A DNA stretch of 64,000 nucleotides. Source: Theropithecus gelada. Lineage: Eukaryota; Chordata; Mammalia; Primates; Cercopithecidae. Under the pieces are notes generated by a model. The model worked only from the letters and a program-made list of their open reading frames with translations, did no database searches and was not told the origin of the DNA. Shown here piece by piece: positions 24,250 through 36,129 of this stretch (position 1 is the stretch's first letter; each line of letters opens with the position of its first letter). A program made the translations under genes and the position numbers. The stretch lies in contig NC_037681.1 in NCBI RefSeq assembly GCF_003255815.1, forward strand, positions 65,595,438-65,659,437. Reading direction: 5' to 3'.

Positions 24250-24335
24250 CTGTTGTTTGACATACACTGTGCTCTTGATCCTCCCAACAGTTCTATTGTT
24301 GTCTCCATTTTACAGAAGAAGAAAATGAGTGGTCT
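24250..24335 (-). repeat. MIR fragment
   Basis: Short reverse MIR piece around 'cttgatcctcccaacagttc' and 'ctccattttacagaagaaga'. Confidence 0.65.
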
Positions 24336-25039
24336 TTATTAGAAGTGGTTTCTTAATCAGCTGTGAGCTAAATCTGGGGGTCCTATGGCTCACCTCATCC
24401 TGGTCTTTAGGTTCCCAGTGAGTGGGCAAAGTGCCGGTTCCCAATGTCTAAGGCTGACCATCAACCGCCTGCCCACTGCTCCTCTCCCACCAAAGCAATG
24501 CCTAGAGAGTTCTCCAACCCATTGCAAGGTGCAAGACAGACCCTCACCCGGAGAATGGAGAACCCCAAGAGTTTCTCTACAAGTCACCCTAGAATGGAAG
24601 CCTGAGGTTCCCATGACTTCCTTTCCCCCCTCCCTGAGCTGTTTCACAGGGCAGGCCCCAGGCCTCTACTTATCACTTCTGGATCTTCAATGGTCTGTGT
24701 TTCACCAACAGAAGCCAAGCCCAGGGGTCTCATGTGAGTCCCCAGATCAGTACTTTGATTTGGGGATCTTTCTCACTTCTTTTCTACATCCCCCTTTTCC
24801 CCTCTATTCCTCTTCTATTTCCCTGTGGCTTCCTGTGCCTTCTAGATCCCAGAAGCCCTTGCAGGCCAGCCTGCCTCGGACCACACTCTCATGGGGAAGG
24901 CCTCACCTTCCCCTCCTCCATCCCTCCTCTCCAGGCCTCCTGTCAGACTTCCTCCCAGCCAGCTGTCACTCAAAGAAAGATCTGATAAAATCAATTAATA
25001 ATGACCGCCACTATAACCAAACTTTCTATAACAGAAAAA
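24336..25039. other. Single-copy non-coding DNA
   Basis: C/T-leaning. Contains the 241-aa plus frame 24385-25110; it has no recognised domain, runs into a MIR, and is best read as chance. Confidence 0.4.
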
Positions 25040-25210
25040 TGTATTTAACAAACATTCTCTCTGAATTCTCACATCAGCCTGTGATATTATTCTCCTTGTT
25101 TCACCAGTAATGAAGGAAAAAAATATCCATCTCTCTAAGAGGTTAAGTGACCTGTCCCAGATCATGCAACTAAGTGTTAAGATTTGAATCCAAGTCTTCT
25201 CATTCTAAAT
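25040..25210 (-). repeat. MIR SINE
   Basis: Reverse MIR: 'gtgatattattctccttgtt', 'aagaggttaagtgacctgtc', 'aatccaagtcttctcattct'. Confidence 0.75.
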
Positions 25211-25216
25211 ACCTGA

Positions 25217-25575
25217 CTTGCCCTTCCTTCCTTCCTTCCTGCCTTCCTTCCTTCTTTCCTTCCTTCCTTCTTTCCTTCCTTCCTTCCTTTTCTTCTTCCT
25301 TCTTCCTCTTCTTCTTCTTCCTTCCTTTCTTTCTTCTTTCTTTTTCTTTCTTCCTTTTTCTTTTTCTTCTTTCTTTTTCTTTTCTTTCGCTCTCTTTTAC
25401 TTTCTCTCTTCCTTTCTTTCTTTCTTCTTTTTCTTTCTCTTGCTCTCTTCCTTTCTCTCCCTTCCTTTCTCTCTTCCTCTCTCTTTTCTTTCTTTCTTTC
25501 TTTTTCTTTCTTTCTTTCTCTCTTTCTTTTCTTTCTCTTTCTTTCCTTCTTCTCTCTTTTACTTTTTACTAGCTG
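25217..25575 (+). repeat. Long pyrimidine tract, (TTCC)n/(TTTC)n/(TTC)n
   Basis: About 350 bases almost entirely C and T, moving from TTCC units through TTC to TTTC units, with only a few purine interruptions. Purine on the other strand. The poly-Ser/Phe and Lys/Arg/Glu frames over it (25174-25601, 25177-25686) are artefacts. Confidence 0.95.
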
Positions 25576-26240
25576 TTGCTTCCTCACCACTGCCCCACTG
25601 AGGGTTAATGCCTGCACAGGACTTAATCTGGTTCTTTTCCCAGTGGGGTTTGATCCAGTGCTTGGACCAGGATAGTAAGCCAGCATTAGAGAGTGGCTGA
25701 GGAGCGAGCCTGGAAGGGCCTTTCCAACTCCCTTCCAAGCAGCTTCAGAGCAGAGGGCTCCTGCTTGATCTGCTCAAGAGAGAAGTGAGTCATGCTCATG
25801 CAGAGCTTCTGAGGGCTCTTTTCTGCCAAATCCTAGAAGGCAAAGCAAGGGAAGGAAGACTTGCTTGCTGTACCATTCTGAGTGGCAAGCTGACATTATG
25901 GAGCCTGTAGGCTCTTCTTCTCTTCTTCTTCTCTTGATTTCTGGAGGTTAATTCTTCTCTGTGAGGCAGAGAGGCCTCTCTCAGAGACTCTGGCTGTGGT
26001 TGCAAAGCAGGTCCTGCTGCCCAGGAGGCTCAATCTGAAGTGTGAATAAAGCTAGTAATATTCGCCCCCTCCCCACATTCCGCCAGAAAGTTCCCCCAAC
26101 CCCTTATTAAGTATTTGTTGCATAAATAAATGAATCCTGCTCTACCTCTTTGTTCATGGAGCTAAGTCACCCAGTCAACTCATTCTTACAGATGGGTCCT
26201 TAAGAGCTTAACAAGTCACTTTCTGCTGGAGCAATGCTCA
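25576..26240. other. Single-copy non-coding DNA
   Basis: Nothing recognised; a second small TTC-rich run lies near 25913-25935. Confidence 0.35.
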
Positions 26241-26243
26241 ATT

Positions 26244-26265
26244 AAAAAAAAAAAAAAAAAAAAAG
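26244..26265 (+). repeat. Poly(A) run
   Basis: About 22 A in a row, with no recognisable SINE or LINE body on its left. Confidence 0.9.
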
Positions 26266-27856
26266 ATTACTACTGTGAGACTTAAAGGCCCCATATCTCT
26301 TGGCTATAGAAGCTAATTTTATCAGAAGTCATTGTAGTTTACAAGCAAATCTCATATGCAGATGAACATTGATGCAGGCTGCCTTTTACATAATTGAACT
26401 AGATGGTTGGCCATTTGGTGTAACTGGAGAAGGGCTGGAATATCTCCTCTACCCTGAATGTCACTCACACTGTTCTGTCTCATTGCCTGGGATCCTGCCA
26501 TTGGAGGGGCACTACCTTGTCATCTTAAGAGCCTTTGAGATAAGCGTTGTCAACAATTCAACATGTGGTTGGCATGACACTAAATATTCAGATACATGCA
26601 TCTCCGTTACTGGGGTTGTGTAAAGATAGTATCACTATCCTAACCAAATTAAAGAAAACCTACCCAAGATGAGATTCACATGCTTCTTATTTTCTGAAAC
26701 TGAAGGTACTTCATGTCTCCAGAAGTGTCATGAATTCCAGGCCCCAAGCCTAGAAAAGGAAGGAAGAGTGAAGAAATTAAAAATGGCCTAGAAATTAGAG
26801 TGTGAAACAAGAAACAAGCAAGGAGTAGGAAAGAAGAGCGGAAAAGGAGATGCTGGTGGTGGAGACAGCAAAGAGAACTATGGTGCCCATTTTCTACAGG
26901 GAAGCAATGATTTGTTCCTCATGAGCTATGAATCTTTTCTCCCTGGACTCACCTTATTCCAGTTTGTCTCAGGGCCTGGAATCCCAGCTTCAGGGATGAG
27001 CTCCTTTGCAGACTTAACAGCCTTTTAGCAAACAGTCACTGTTTAGCCTGGGGCTGGTTCCATGCAATTGGCAGTCTGCAGGCATCTTCTGCTTCTCTGA
27101 TGAAGGTTACATCAGGTGAGGCTGGGCTGGGTACACCTAGTCACTTGTGTAGATGTTTTGTTCACATCTTCACAGCTGTGACAAAGAAGGTTTAGGAAAA
27201 ACTAAATGTGTGGCTTAGACCTAATCAAGTTGCTCAGTGAGATTATTTACCCCAAATGCAGGGAGCTGGAGTTAAAGATGGGGGTTCATTCAGCAATGAC
27301 AAAGCAATGCATTTCCTCATTTGTATCATCTGGCTTCCAAGCCTCTGTTTTTCCAGTTCTCATTCAGAGCCAAGGATTAACTGCTCTGGAGAATCAGGAC
27401 GATAAGCAGATGTTGCTTTGCCTGTGTTCTTTTCTGAATCAAATCTGTTTGTAGATATTGGGTGTATGAAGATCAGCCCTGACCTAACACTCTCAGATGT
27501 CAGGGCCATGCACTTCTCCCCCAGTGTGGTGTTTTCTAAAGCATTGGCTCTCCAGCACAAAAGAGAGCTTCAGTCTGTTTAGCAAACAGCTACTGCCATA
27601 ATCTGCAATGGGCACAGCATGTCTCACCTTTAAGCTTCTGCCCGGGCTTCTGGACTGCAGGGGTAGGAGAGGACAGAACATGCAGCTTGACTCTAACTTT
27701 CAGAGCATTCTTCATGGTTCCAGGAAGCTCTCTCCTCTTAACCCTGAAGAATCTCATTTCACCTCCTTTAGATCTCTGAAAATGCTCCCCAAAACTCAGG
27801 AAGAAGACTTACATCTTTAGCGTCCTTTTTTCTCTCCCAGTTGCAACACATTACAC
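26266..27856. other. Single-copy non-coding DNA
   Basis: 1.6 kb without a recognised repeat. No frame longer than about 84 aa; none has a domain. Confidence 0.4.
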
Positions 27857-28357
27857 CAGCATTTTCAAACTCTTTGGTTTCAGGACTCTTTTTCGTGCTC
27901 TAATAATTACCAAAGATTCCAATGAGCTTTTGCTTATATGAATTATGTCTATCAATAATTTCCATATTAGCAAGTAAGACTGAGAAAAATTGAACATTTA
28001 TGACTTCATTAAAAATTGAACATTTATGACTTCATTAAAAATAACAATAATAAACCCATTATGTATTAACACAAATAACACTTTTATGAAAAATAACTAC
28101 ATCTTCGGAAATAGCAGCAAAATCTAGTGAGAAGCCTGGCACAGACTTCAATTTTTGAAAATCTTTTAAATGTCCGATTTATTAGAAGCCAGCTTGATTC
28201 TCATATATGCTTCTGAATCCAGGGTGTTGTGATATAACACATCATATGAGCTGTGGAAAATGCCAGTGTATACTCATGAGAGAATGAAAAAGGCAAATCA
28301 TGTCTTAGTATTGTCATGAAGATAGTTTTGACTCATGGACCACTTTGGGAACCACTG
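27857..28357. mobile_element. hAT-Charlie-type non-autonomous DNA transposon
   Basis: Ends resemble hAT-Charlie terminal inverted repeats: 'cagcattttcaaactc' on the left and 'ctttgggaaccactg' on the right (reverse complement begins cagtggttccc). The interior has the familiar 'aataacaataataaaccca' and 'atgaaaaataacta' phrases of an old MER-class element. No transposase frame. It carries an internal 26-bp tandem duplication (27985-28036). Confidence 0.75.
27985..28036 (+). repeat. 26-bp perfect tandem duplication
   Basis: Unit starting AAAAATTGAACATTTATG and ending CTTCATT occurs at 27985-28010 and again at 28011-28036 without a mismatch, followed by the first six bases of a third copy. Confidence 0.95.
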
Positions 28358-28544
28358 CTTTATAGTGTTAGAGTTGTTAGGCTTCCCAACACCAACCACC
28401 TCACCCATGCGCATGAACACACACACACGTGCATGCTTGCATGTGCTTGCCTACTATTTTTATTTTGGCAATATCATTATGTTCTTGGGATAACTGAAAA
28501 CTGCACTGAGAATCAGCATTCTGCTCTGCTAACTAGGATCAGAA

Positions 28545-28800
28545 GAGAAGTTATGGACCTCACTTTAGAGCCTCATACTCCTGGATTTGGATCCTGTCTC
28601 TGTCACTACTAAACTCTGTGACCTGGAGGAAAATTACATAATCTCTTTAAAGCCTCATTTTCTTCTTCAGTAAAATGGAGACAACAATAGAGCTGTCGGG
28701 AGGATCAAGAGCACAATGTATGTCAAACAACAGGCATAATATCTGGTAGAGAAAGAATAGGTGCTTAATACATAGTAGATATGATTATCATCATTGTTGT
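28545..28800 (+). repeat. MIR SINE
   Basis: Full-length-like MIR: 'tggatttggatcctgtctct', 'aaactctgtgacctggagga', 'cctcattttcttcttcagta' and tail 'aggtgcttaatacatagtag'. Plus strand. Confidence 0.85.
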
Positions 28801-28814
28801 TATTATTACTCAAT

Positions 28815-28915
28815 AACAGTGTAAGCTACATGAGTGTGGTGGGTTTTGTTTGTTCACTGCTATAACTAAACTCTACACCTTTAGTTAGTGCTCAGGAAAT
28901 ATGAATGCATGAACT
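28815..28915 (+). repeat. L2 3'-end fragment
   Basis: L2 tail features 'gctacatgagtgtggtgggt', 'tttgttcactgctataacta' and 'agtgctcaggaaatatgaat'. Confidence 0.65.
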
Positions 28916-29266
28916 TTTATACAAATTCAACTTCCTTCAGAACCTACCATCCTGACTCGAGGTAAATTTAGTCATATGAGAGAAGAACAGGTGGCCCCTA
29001 CCCCTGTGAGCTTTTGGCCTAATTAGGGGGAGGAAAGACTGATACTTAAGAAATAGAGCAGTAACAAAGGTGTAGGGTGAAGAGTTGAAATGAGCAGGAC
29101 CACCAGCATTTATTGCCATTGGTCACAGATGGGAAATTCCAACACCTGGCATGGGGATTGGTGTTGGCTTTGAGGTCTATTTGCCCACTGCTGTTTGAAT
29201 TATTCTAGCAACTTGCATGAACAACCATGCAGTTGGAGGAGACGGAGTAGACAGTCCTCAAAGATG
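28916..29266. other. Single-copy non-coding DNA
   Basis: Nothing recognised; may contain the start of the MLT1-like LTR that continues past 29605. Confidence 0.35.
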
Positions 29267-29276
29267 GTTACCATCA

Positions 29277-29498
29277 GGATCACTTGAGCCCAGGAATTTG
29301 AGACCAGCCTGGCCAACATGGCGAAACCCTGTCTCTACAAAAACTACAAAAATTAGCTGGGCATGGTGGCACCTGCCTGTAATCCCAGCTACTTGGGAGG
29401 CTAAGGCAGGAGAATTGCTTGAACCCAGGAGGTGGAGGTTGCAGTGAGCCGAGATTGCACCACTGCACTCCAGCCTGGGCGACAGAGCAAGACTGTCA
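29277..29498 (+). repeat. 5'-truncated Alu with TSD
   Basis: Begins inside the left monomer ('ggatcacttgagcccaggaa') and runs to 'gcgacagagcaagactgtca'. Flanked by an exact 10-bp TSD 'gttaccatca' at 29267-29276 and 29605-29614, which shows that the microsatellite between 29499 and 29604 is the remodelled Alu tail. Confidence 0.95.
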
Positions 29499-29557
29499 CA
29501 CACACACACATAAATATATATATATATGTATTTATTATATTTATATATATTTATTAA

Positions 29558-29592
<35 letters not shown>

Positions 29593-29604
29593 CATATATA
29601 TATA
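29499..29604 (+). repeat. Compound microsatellite (CA)n-(TA)n-(TG)n-(TA)n
   Basis: CA repeats, then TATA-rich sequence, about 11 TG units at 29561-29580, then TA repeats. Lies between the Alu body and its right-hand TSD, so it replaces the poly(A) tail. The CA and TG blocks are complementary and could fold back. Confidence 0.93.
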
Positions 29605-29765
29605 GTTACCATCAATTCTTCCTGGCATACTTCTCCTCCCATCAAGATCTCTATTTGATCTGGGCTGGCCTCGTGACTTGCTTTAACAATAGAATGCCGT
29701 GGAAATGACATTCTGAAACTCCCAAATACAGTTAGTTTCTTTCTTTTTTCTTTTTTTCTTTTCCC

Positions 29766-29814
<49 letters not shown>

Positions 29815-30465
29815 CTTTTCTTGACAAAGTCTTCTTCTATTGCCCAGGCTGGAGTGCAATAGCATGATCTCGGCTCACTGCAACTTCTGCCTTCTGGGTT
29901 CAAGAGATTCTCCCCCTTCAGCCTCCTGAGCAGCTGGGATTATAAGTGCACACCACCATACCCAGCTAATTTTTGTATTTTTAGTAGAGACAAAGGTTTC
30001 ACCATGTTGGCCAGGCTGGTCTCAAACTCCTGACCTCAGGTGATCCACCCGCTTCAGCCTCCCAAAGTGCTGGGATTACAAGCGTGAGTTGCCGCACTCG
30101 GCCACAGTTCTCTCTTAAGACAACTTTTGCTTCTTTTCTCTTGGAACTCAGCAGCTGAGTAAGAAGTCTGACCACCCTAATAGAGCCACCATGTGGGAAG
30201 AAAGCCAGACAGAAGGAAGGGCCATATGGAGAAGCACCAAGGCACCAGACATTGCAAGAAGCCTGCCTTGACCTTCCAGCCCAGCACATCTAGCAGCTGA
30301 CCGTAGTCAAGGAGTGACCCCACTTACTAAGTGGAGCAGAACCACCTCACTGAACCCTGACACACTGCAGAATCATGAGAGATAATGAATTGTTGTCTTA
30401 AGCCCTTGTGTGTTGCGGGGGCATTGCTTATGCCACAACAGAAAACTGCAACAGGAGGACAGGGG
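29605..30465 (+). mobile_element. MLT1-like MaLR LTR, interrupted by an Alu
   Basis: Segments 29605-29734 and 30103-30465 follow the plan of an MLT1-class LTR: 'ctgggctggcctcgtgactt', 'aacaatagaatgccgtggaa', 'gaagaaagccagacagaagg' and the end phrase 'ttaagcccttgtgtgttgc'. A minus-strand Alu splits it. The left end may extend before 29267, since another Alu sits there. No internal region seen. Confidence 0.65.
29735..30102 (-). repeat. Alu (AluS-like) with long T-rich tail
   Basis: A TTTC/T-rich tail of about 85 bases precedes a reverse Alu body (29822-30102), ending at 'gccgcactcggcc'. Inserted into the MLT1-like LTR. Confidence 0.93.
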
Positions 30466-30469
30466 CTGG

Positions 30470-31433
30470 GTACAAAGAGGGAAAGGTGGCAGAGCCGTGG
30501 CACTCATAAACCTCAGGGTCTGGTAGATGGCAGCCTTCCCCTCCAACCTCTGGCACAGAGAACATAGACGCAACACCCTTTTACGAAGGTATGTCTGGAT
30601 TTAAAATTATATCCTTAAAGAAAATCTTACAAGCAATTGTGAAGTTGGAAGAATGTTAGGTAACAGATAACAGAGCTGCCAGGAGAGACATGTCCAAGTT
30701 CAACATCACTAAATGAGCATATCCACCCTGGTGGTAATTGCACCCACTGTGGTTCCTCTTGAATATTTTTACTTTGCAGGCCACTTCCATGGGGCCAACT
30801 AATTCTTGCTGCCAGCGCTTGCTCATGTTTCTCCCCTTCTCTAGACTGTCCTTTCCTTTTTTCTCTTTCAATCTAATTCTACCCTTCTTCAAGATTCTGC
30901 TTGGCCCATGGTCTCCATCACAGGGCTTTTCTAACTCCAGCTCGCACTGGTTTCACCCTCCCCTGAAAGTCCACGGCCTCAGCATATGTGATATGTGGCA
31001 TACACTTTGCCACTGAGAATTCAAGCATCAGCATCACAGATGGCTAGATGTGACTGGACTTCAGAGATGGTGTCTAAGACAGGAAACTGGAGCTCAGGGA
31101 AAGTAACTTGCCTAGGCAAATCACTAACTAACTATTTGACAACTAACTACTTGTCTTGTAGTTAGTTAATGGAATACAGAACATCAACACTGCAACTCTA
31201 TAGTTTTGGTAATCCAAATTTACCAAGTACCTGAATTAAAAATAGAATCAGGACAGAGCCCATTGGGAACCAGCAACTGCAAAATGGGCTTATGCCTGCT
31301 GTAAAACAAAGAGAAGACACTCAGAGGGGGCAGTTACAAAGCTGATTTCTATCAGACTATATGTTTGGCAAGGGAAGATATTCAGAACAAGCATTATCTG
31401 GGGAAAATATTAAGATCAAAAACATAAAAACAT
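30470..31433. other. Single-copy non-coding DNA
   Basis: A short MIR-like piece (minus) may lie at about 31065-31125 ('gtaacttgcctaggcaaatc'). Direct and inverted 'aactaac/gttagtt' words cluster at 31128-31168. Nothing else recognised. Confidence 0.4.
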
Positions 31434-31440
31434 ATCTGTT

Positions 31441-31732
31441 GGCCAGGTGTGATAGCTCACACCTGTAATCCCAGCACTTTGAGAGGCCCAGGAGGGAGGA
31501 TCACAGGAGTTCGAGACTCGCTTGCCCAACACAGTGAAAACCCATCTCTACTAAAAATACAAAAATTAGCCAGGCATGGTGGAGCATGCTCGTAATCCCA
31601 GCTACCTGGGAGGCTAAGGCAGGAAAATTGCTTGAACTCGGGAGGTGGAGGTTGCAGTGAGCCAAGATCGCACCACTGAACTCCAACCTGAGCAACAGAG
31701 CAAGACTGCATCTCAAATAAATAAATAAATAA
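31441..31732 (+). repeat. Alu (S/J-type), full length
   Basis: From 'ggccaggtgtgatagctcac' to an (AAAT)n tail; short TSD 'atctgtt' at 31434-31440 and 31733-31739. Last Alu before the repeat-poor domain. Confidence 0.94.
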
Positions 31733-31740
31733 ATCTGTTT

Positions 31741-33824
31741 GGCTAGAGCCTATAGTTTGAATAGTTCTGCTGTAATGAACAAAGTCTCTGTGTCACAAAG
31801 TGCCCAGCCTGTGTGACACTGCCCTTCAGCCACAGCATTTTGGAAAGCATACTCCAGTCCCTTGTCTCCTGTCATGAATTAAGACCATCCACCTGTATTT
31901 GCAACATTAGCTCAGCTGAAAAGGTAATTATGGCTCATTAGGATAGTTGAGTAGAAATCATACCCAACTCGACAAAAGAAGACCTGAATAAAAACAAAGA
32001 AAAAGAAGAATCACATTTAAGTGTGCGATGTTAGCCCTTTTATAACAGATTGTGTAAGTAAACTGATGAGTTTTGTAATCATCAACTTATTGTCGATTTA
32101 TTTGTTAAGGCATTTAAAACAATCAGGGGAATTTGATATATTAGAATTGTGAAGACTTTAATTGCTTATGTGTGCATGAAATGTTTACTTGTTAGGGAGA
32201 ATCTAGTTAAGTGGATGTTTTTGAGTAATTAATTACTCATTAGTGTGTGAATATTTTCAAAATCTTAATTGCTTAAAGATTAGTAAATTGCACATCAAAG
32301 TAGGTAGGAGTTGTTGTGAACACTTCTTTCCATCTCCCAAAGTTGCTGGGACATAACAAGCTTTGAATTCTCCCGGGGGAGTTCCCCACTCTAGAGCTGG
32401 TCACCCTAACACCTCCCTTGATCACATTCATTTTCCATTGTGGGAGCAGAGATTCAGTATCCTCTCTTTTTTATCCTTCACTGCTAAGAGCAACCCCAAG
32501 TTATCTTTACATTTTAAATTAATTGCATTTAACATAATTGAATGAGACTTTTAACCCAATGACAGCAAGAGACCAGGTTCTACAAAGAACTGAATTAGGT
32601 GCAGCTCTTGTCAAGAAACATCCCTGAGGACATGACACAAAAGGGAAGGTGTTTCCATTGCCAGAGAGGAGAGAGTCTCAACACACTCACCTGGAAAGTA
32701 CTGTGCTTTTGGATGGTGCTGGCAGGCAGGTGTCCCAGGAGAGATTCTGAAGGAGGTGGTTACGACAGGCTCCAGAACTGTTTTAATAGATCATTATAAG
32801 GAGGAAGACACAACAAACCAAGGGAGGCCAGGAGTCAAGGCTCCAGCCTCTCCTTCCTCAGTCCCTGAAACCCCCCACACCTTCACTCAGGGCCAGACAA
32901 GTATGCCTTTCCTCAGGTATGAAGAAAGCCTGAGAAGGAAGACAGAGCAAGGCCAAGGGTACAGTGAGCTTGGTTTGAGGAGAAAGCCTGAGGGAGAAAC
33001 TTGGGAAAGGCTGTTTTAGAAAGAAGAGCTCCCAGGATGGCCAAGGCTTATAACCCTAAAGGTGACAACTAGGATTTTATTTGGAAGCCAGTTGGTTACA
33101 GAGGCTGGTGATGCAGGAAAGTGCATATTGCCAAGAGAGAAGGAACGAGGAGTAACTTGGACCACAGGGAGAAAGCTGCTGAGTCAGGGGAGGGGATGCA
33201 CATCATCTTGAAAAGCAAAAGGCAGCCCCAGAAGATATGGGGAAGAAAAGAGCCCCATCCAAGGGGTAAGAAGGGAGAATCCTGGAGAAAAGTCACAGGG
33301 GTCCTTTGGCCATCAGGCAGTTCAGAAGCAGGGATGACTAAGAGACTGTGGGACTAGACTGAGGTGAAAATCTGACGTGAGAAAAAGCATTTGAGTTGCG
33401 TGAATAAAGGCCAGTGAAAACTGCAAGAAATCGAGTTTTCCAGAATGGTGACATTTGGGACCAAATGCCAGCCTTGGTGCCAAGAAGGGTTTCTACATCC
33501 ATTGCAAGACCTTTGAAAGTTAATCCTGTTGTGGTGGGAAAAGTTGTCCCTTTATTTGTACAGTCTGTTATTTTGCACTTCGGGGAAAACACAGTGATGT
33601 GAATCACCCTGTGTCTTCCATCTCTGGGGAAGAAGGTTGTGTTTAGGAGAGCTAATAGACATGAAAGCCGTGAACATTCAAAAAACAGTTTATGGAGGTA
33701 TTTCAGAACAAATTCATTTTCATTCAAATAGAATCAGTAGATATTGACCACAGCAGGACTGGCTCATGTGGGAGGGATGGACAACGGCAGAAATATGAAC
33801 ACTGGTCATCACTGACTGCACCGA
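31741..33824. other. Single-copy non-coding DNA
   Basis: 2.1 kb with no recognised repeat. 32030-32310 is an AT-rich block that looks constrained (see separate entry). Around 32590-33400 is purine-rich and carries minor frames without domains. Confidence 0.4.
32030..32310. promoter_or_regulatory. Candidate AT-rich regulatory element
   Basis: Repeat-free, AT-rich but not simple sequence, with several homeodomain-type TAAT/ATTA cores, including an 18-bp perfect palindrome at 32222-32239 and 'cttaattgc' occurring near 32162 (as 'tttaattgc') and 32264. Typical look of a conserved non-coding element. Inferred from style only; no alignment available. Confidence 0.35.
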
Positions 33825-34010
33825 GCACCATGTACACACTCGGCATTGCTTTAAGCACTCTGCATACACCGTGTCACTTAATCCTCCTGACAGTCTGTCT
33901 TGTGAGACAGTTCTACTGCTCATGAGTGAGGGACCTAGGGTACAGAGTGGTGCGGTAACTTGCCCTACAGCCCAGCACTGCTGGGGGTATAATGCAGGTT
34001 GGCCTGAACC
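33825..34010 (-). repeat. MIR SINE
   Basis: Reverse MIR: 'gctttaagcactctgcatac', 'cacttaatcctcctgacagt' and 'ggtaacttgccctacagccc'. Confidence 0.8.
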
Positions 34011-36125
34011 CCAATACACAGCTGAGGATGGGGTGATGGGGAAGCAATAGTGACAGGCAGCACTGAGAGCTGAGAGGGGACCACATACAGAGACGGCTTA
34101 AACCAAGAGCCAGTCTTGGCTTAAACTAGAAATAAGTTTTGATGCGTTTCACATGGGGAACGATGGACAATCTGCATGTTTGTAGCTGTACCACTTATTG
34201 GCTACCTGAGACTTCTTGCTTTTCCATATGTATATTTTCAGGTATTCATGTTTTGTTCCCTCAACTAGACCAACAGCTCCTGAAGACCGGGTCTGTGCTG
34301 TGGGTCTCCTGCCTCCTGCTTGGTACCTATGACTAAGCTCAAAAACCCTTCATTGGAAACGGAGCTGATTAATCTTTTCAGTCTCTTGTTCTACCCTCTC
34401 TGTAAATGAAGGACGGTAAAACCCCAAACATTTAAAAAATGTGGCAAGCAAATTTTGTAAATAACGTGATTGGGGATTTTCTAAATGATATACCAGTAGA
34501 ATGAATTTAATGATGCCCCACATTTTAATGAAACTCTTTTCATTCTGTCATAGGTTTGGTGTTTAATTTAAAAGGTTACACTAGACTTTTGGTCAATTTC
34601 TCTTTTGTATTTGTCATTCTACTGAAGTGTTTAAAAATTTATATTCTGCCTATAAAAATACAATCTTGGGGCTATCTGATTATCCTAAGAGTTATTTTTT
34701 GCTTTAAAGACAAAGAGGTTCTAGAGTTATCCTTTAGAATTTCTGTTGGAATAACATGTTGACCACAAAATGCTGAAAATGTGATCAAAAAAGAGAGAGA
34801 AAAGAACAACATACAGGATAATGCTAATCCCTCCCTGATGCGCACCTGGGAGCAGAGAACTGACCCTACCAGGTCTGGAAGGGTTGAAACGCTGACAACA
34901 TGTTGACAACTTTCTGATCAGATTCCATTTGTTACTCTTTCCCAGTACCGAAATGGATCAAGGACAGCAAGTCGTCCTAGCTTTAGCAATAACAGACAGA
35001 ACATCTTTCCAGTTAATGTGAAATTCTTCCCCCAGTGTGAAGCCAGCTTGGGAGACGCAGAGCTGCAAATGCCCCTCCGCTCATTAGAGCAGGAGTTAGT
35101 CTCGGCATTGTATAGTCTCCGAGGGGGATTAAAAAAAAAAAAAAAATGTTTCCTGAGGAAGGCCTGGGCAAGAGTGGTGAATCAACTATTGTCGTAGCTG
35201 ACTTCAGGGAAGTCCAGTATTAAGAAGGCCCCCGTTTTGTACAAACTGATCAAATGCAGATGTTTCCAGGGAGTTGACCTTATTGACCGAGACTTCACTG
35301 GAGATTGAATGGCGGACAGCCGGTTAAGAGTGGGGTGAAGGCATGTTTTGGCGGGAGAGTGTAAATGTATACATACAGTAGACAGGATGTGGATGATGCT
35401 GCGCAAACATCTGTTTTATTGATAAATACATGTTTTACTTCCAAAAGTTTGATACCAGAGAGATGTAGTGAAAAATAAATGTAGTTTTAGGCTTTGTTAG
35501 GTGCCTCATGTGCACGTCGAACGCTGAAAGAGATGAAGGGCAAACAAATATTAAAAATGGGTTCAACCTTCCATCTTCCTAAAATATCAGATTTCATATA
35601 AAACTCATCAGCTGAGCTAAGTATTAGGCTTGATCAATGGCAGGAAACTAGGAGATCAAATGCTAATAAATCAGAAACAGATATCCCCTCTTGAGAAGAA
35701 AATATATCACAAAACTGAAAATGAGAAAATCATCTGATGATTTTTTAATGCATGTGCATGGAGAAAATAAGCTTTTTTTGTTTTTGTTTTTTAGGATCAG
35801 GGAGTGCTGCGTCTTAGAGACAAAGAATAAGATTCTTAAACACCTTAACCAGACTTTGACTTTAACACATGCAAAAGAAACAAGAAAGATTCCTATATTT
35901 GGTGAAGAATGAATACTGAGTAGTATTCTGTTTGTGGGTGGGTGGATATTAAAATGGCAAAGTGAACACATTCAAACCTTGCTAATAACATTTTGCCAGA
36001 TGTTTTCGTACATTTTTTCTCTTTGGGAATTATATCCTCAGCCCTCAGCTTCAACCTCTCTGCCTTTTAAAAATACATTGGCTCACAATTCCATGCCTTT
36101 ACTTCTTAGTGTTTTTTCCCTTATT
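34011..36125. other. Single-copy non-coding DNA, repeat-free
   Basis: No repeat or gene recognised. 34900-35420 mixes scattered CpGs with an A16 run (35130-35146) and does not look like any repeat; 34420-34760 is AT-rich. No frame has a domain. Confidence 0.4.
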
Positions 36126-36129
36126 TTCA

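Noticed and set aside
24385..25110. 241-aa plus-strand open frame
   Set aside because: No recognisable domain, Ser/Pro/Leu-rich from C/T-rich DNA, overlaps a minus-strand MIR at its end, and no splice or promoter context.
25174..25686. Frames coding poly-Ser/Phe or Lys/Arg/Glu
   Set aside because: Direct translation of a TTCC/TTTC microsatellite.
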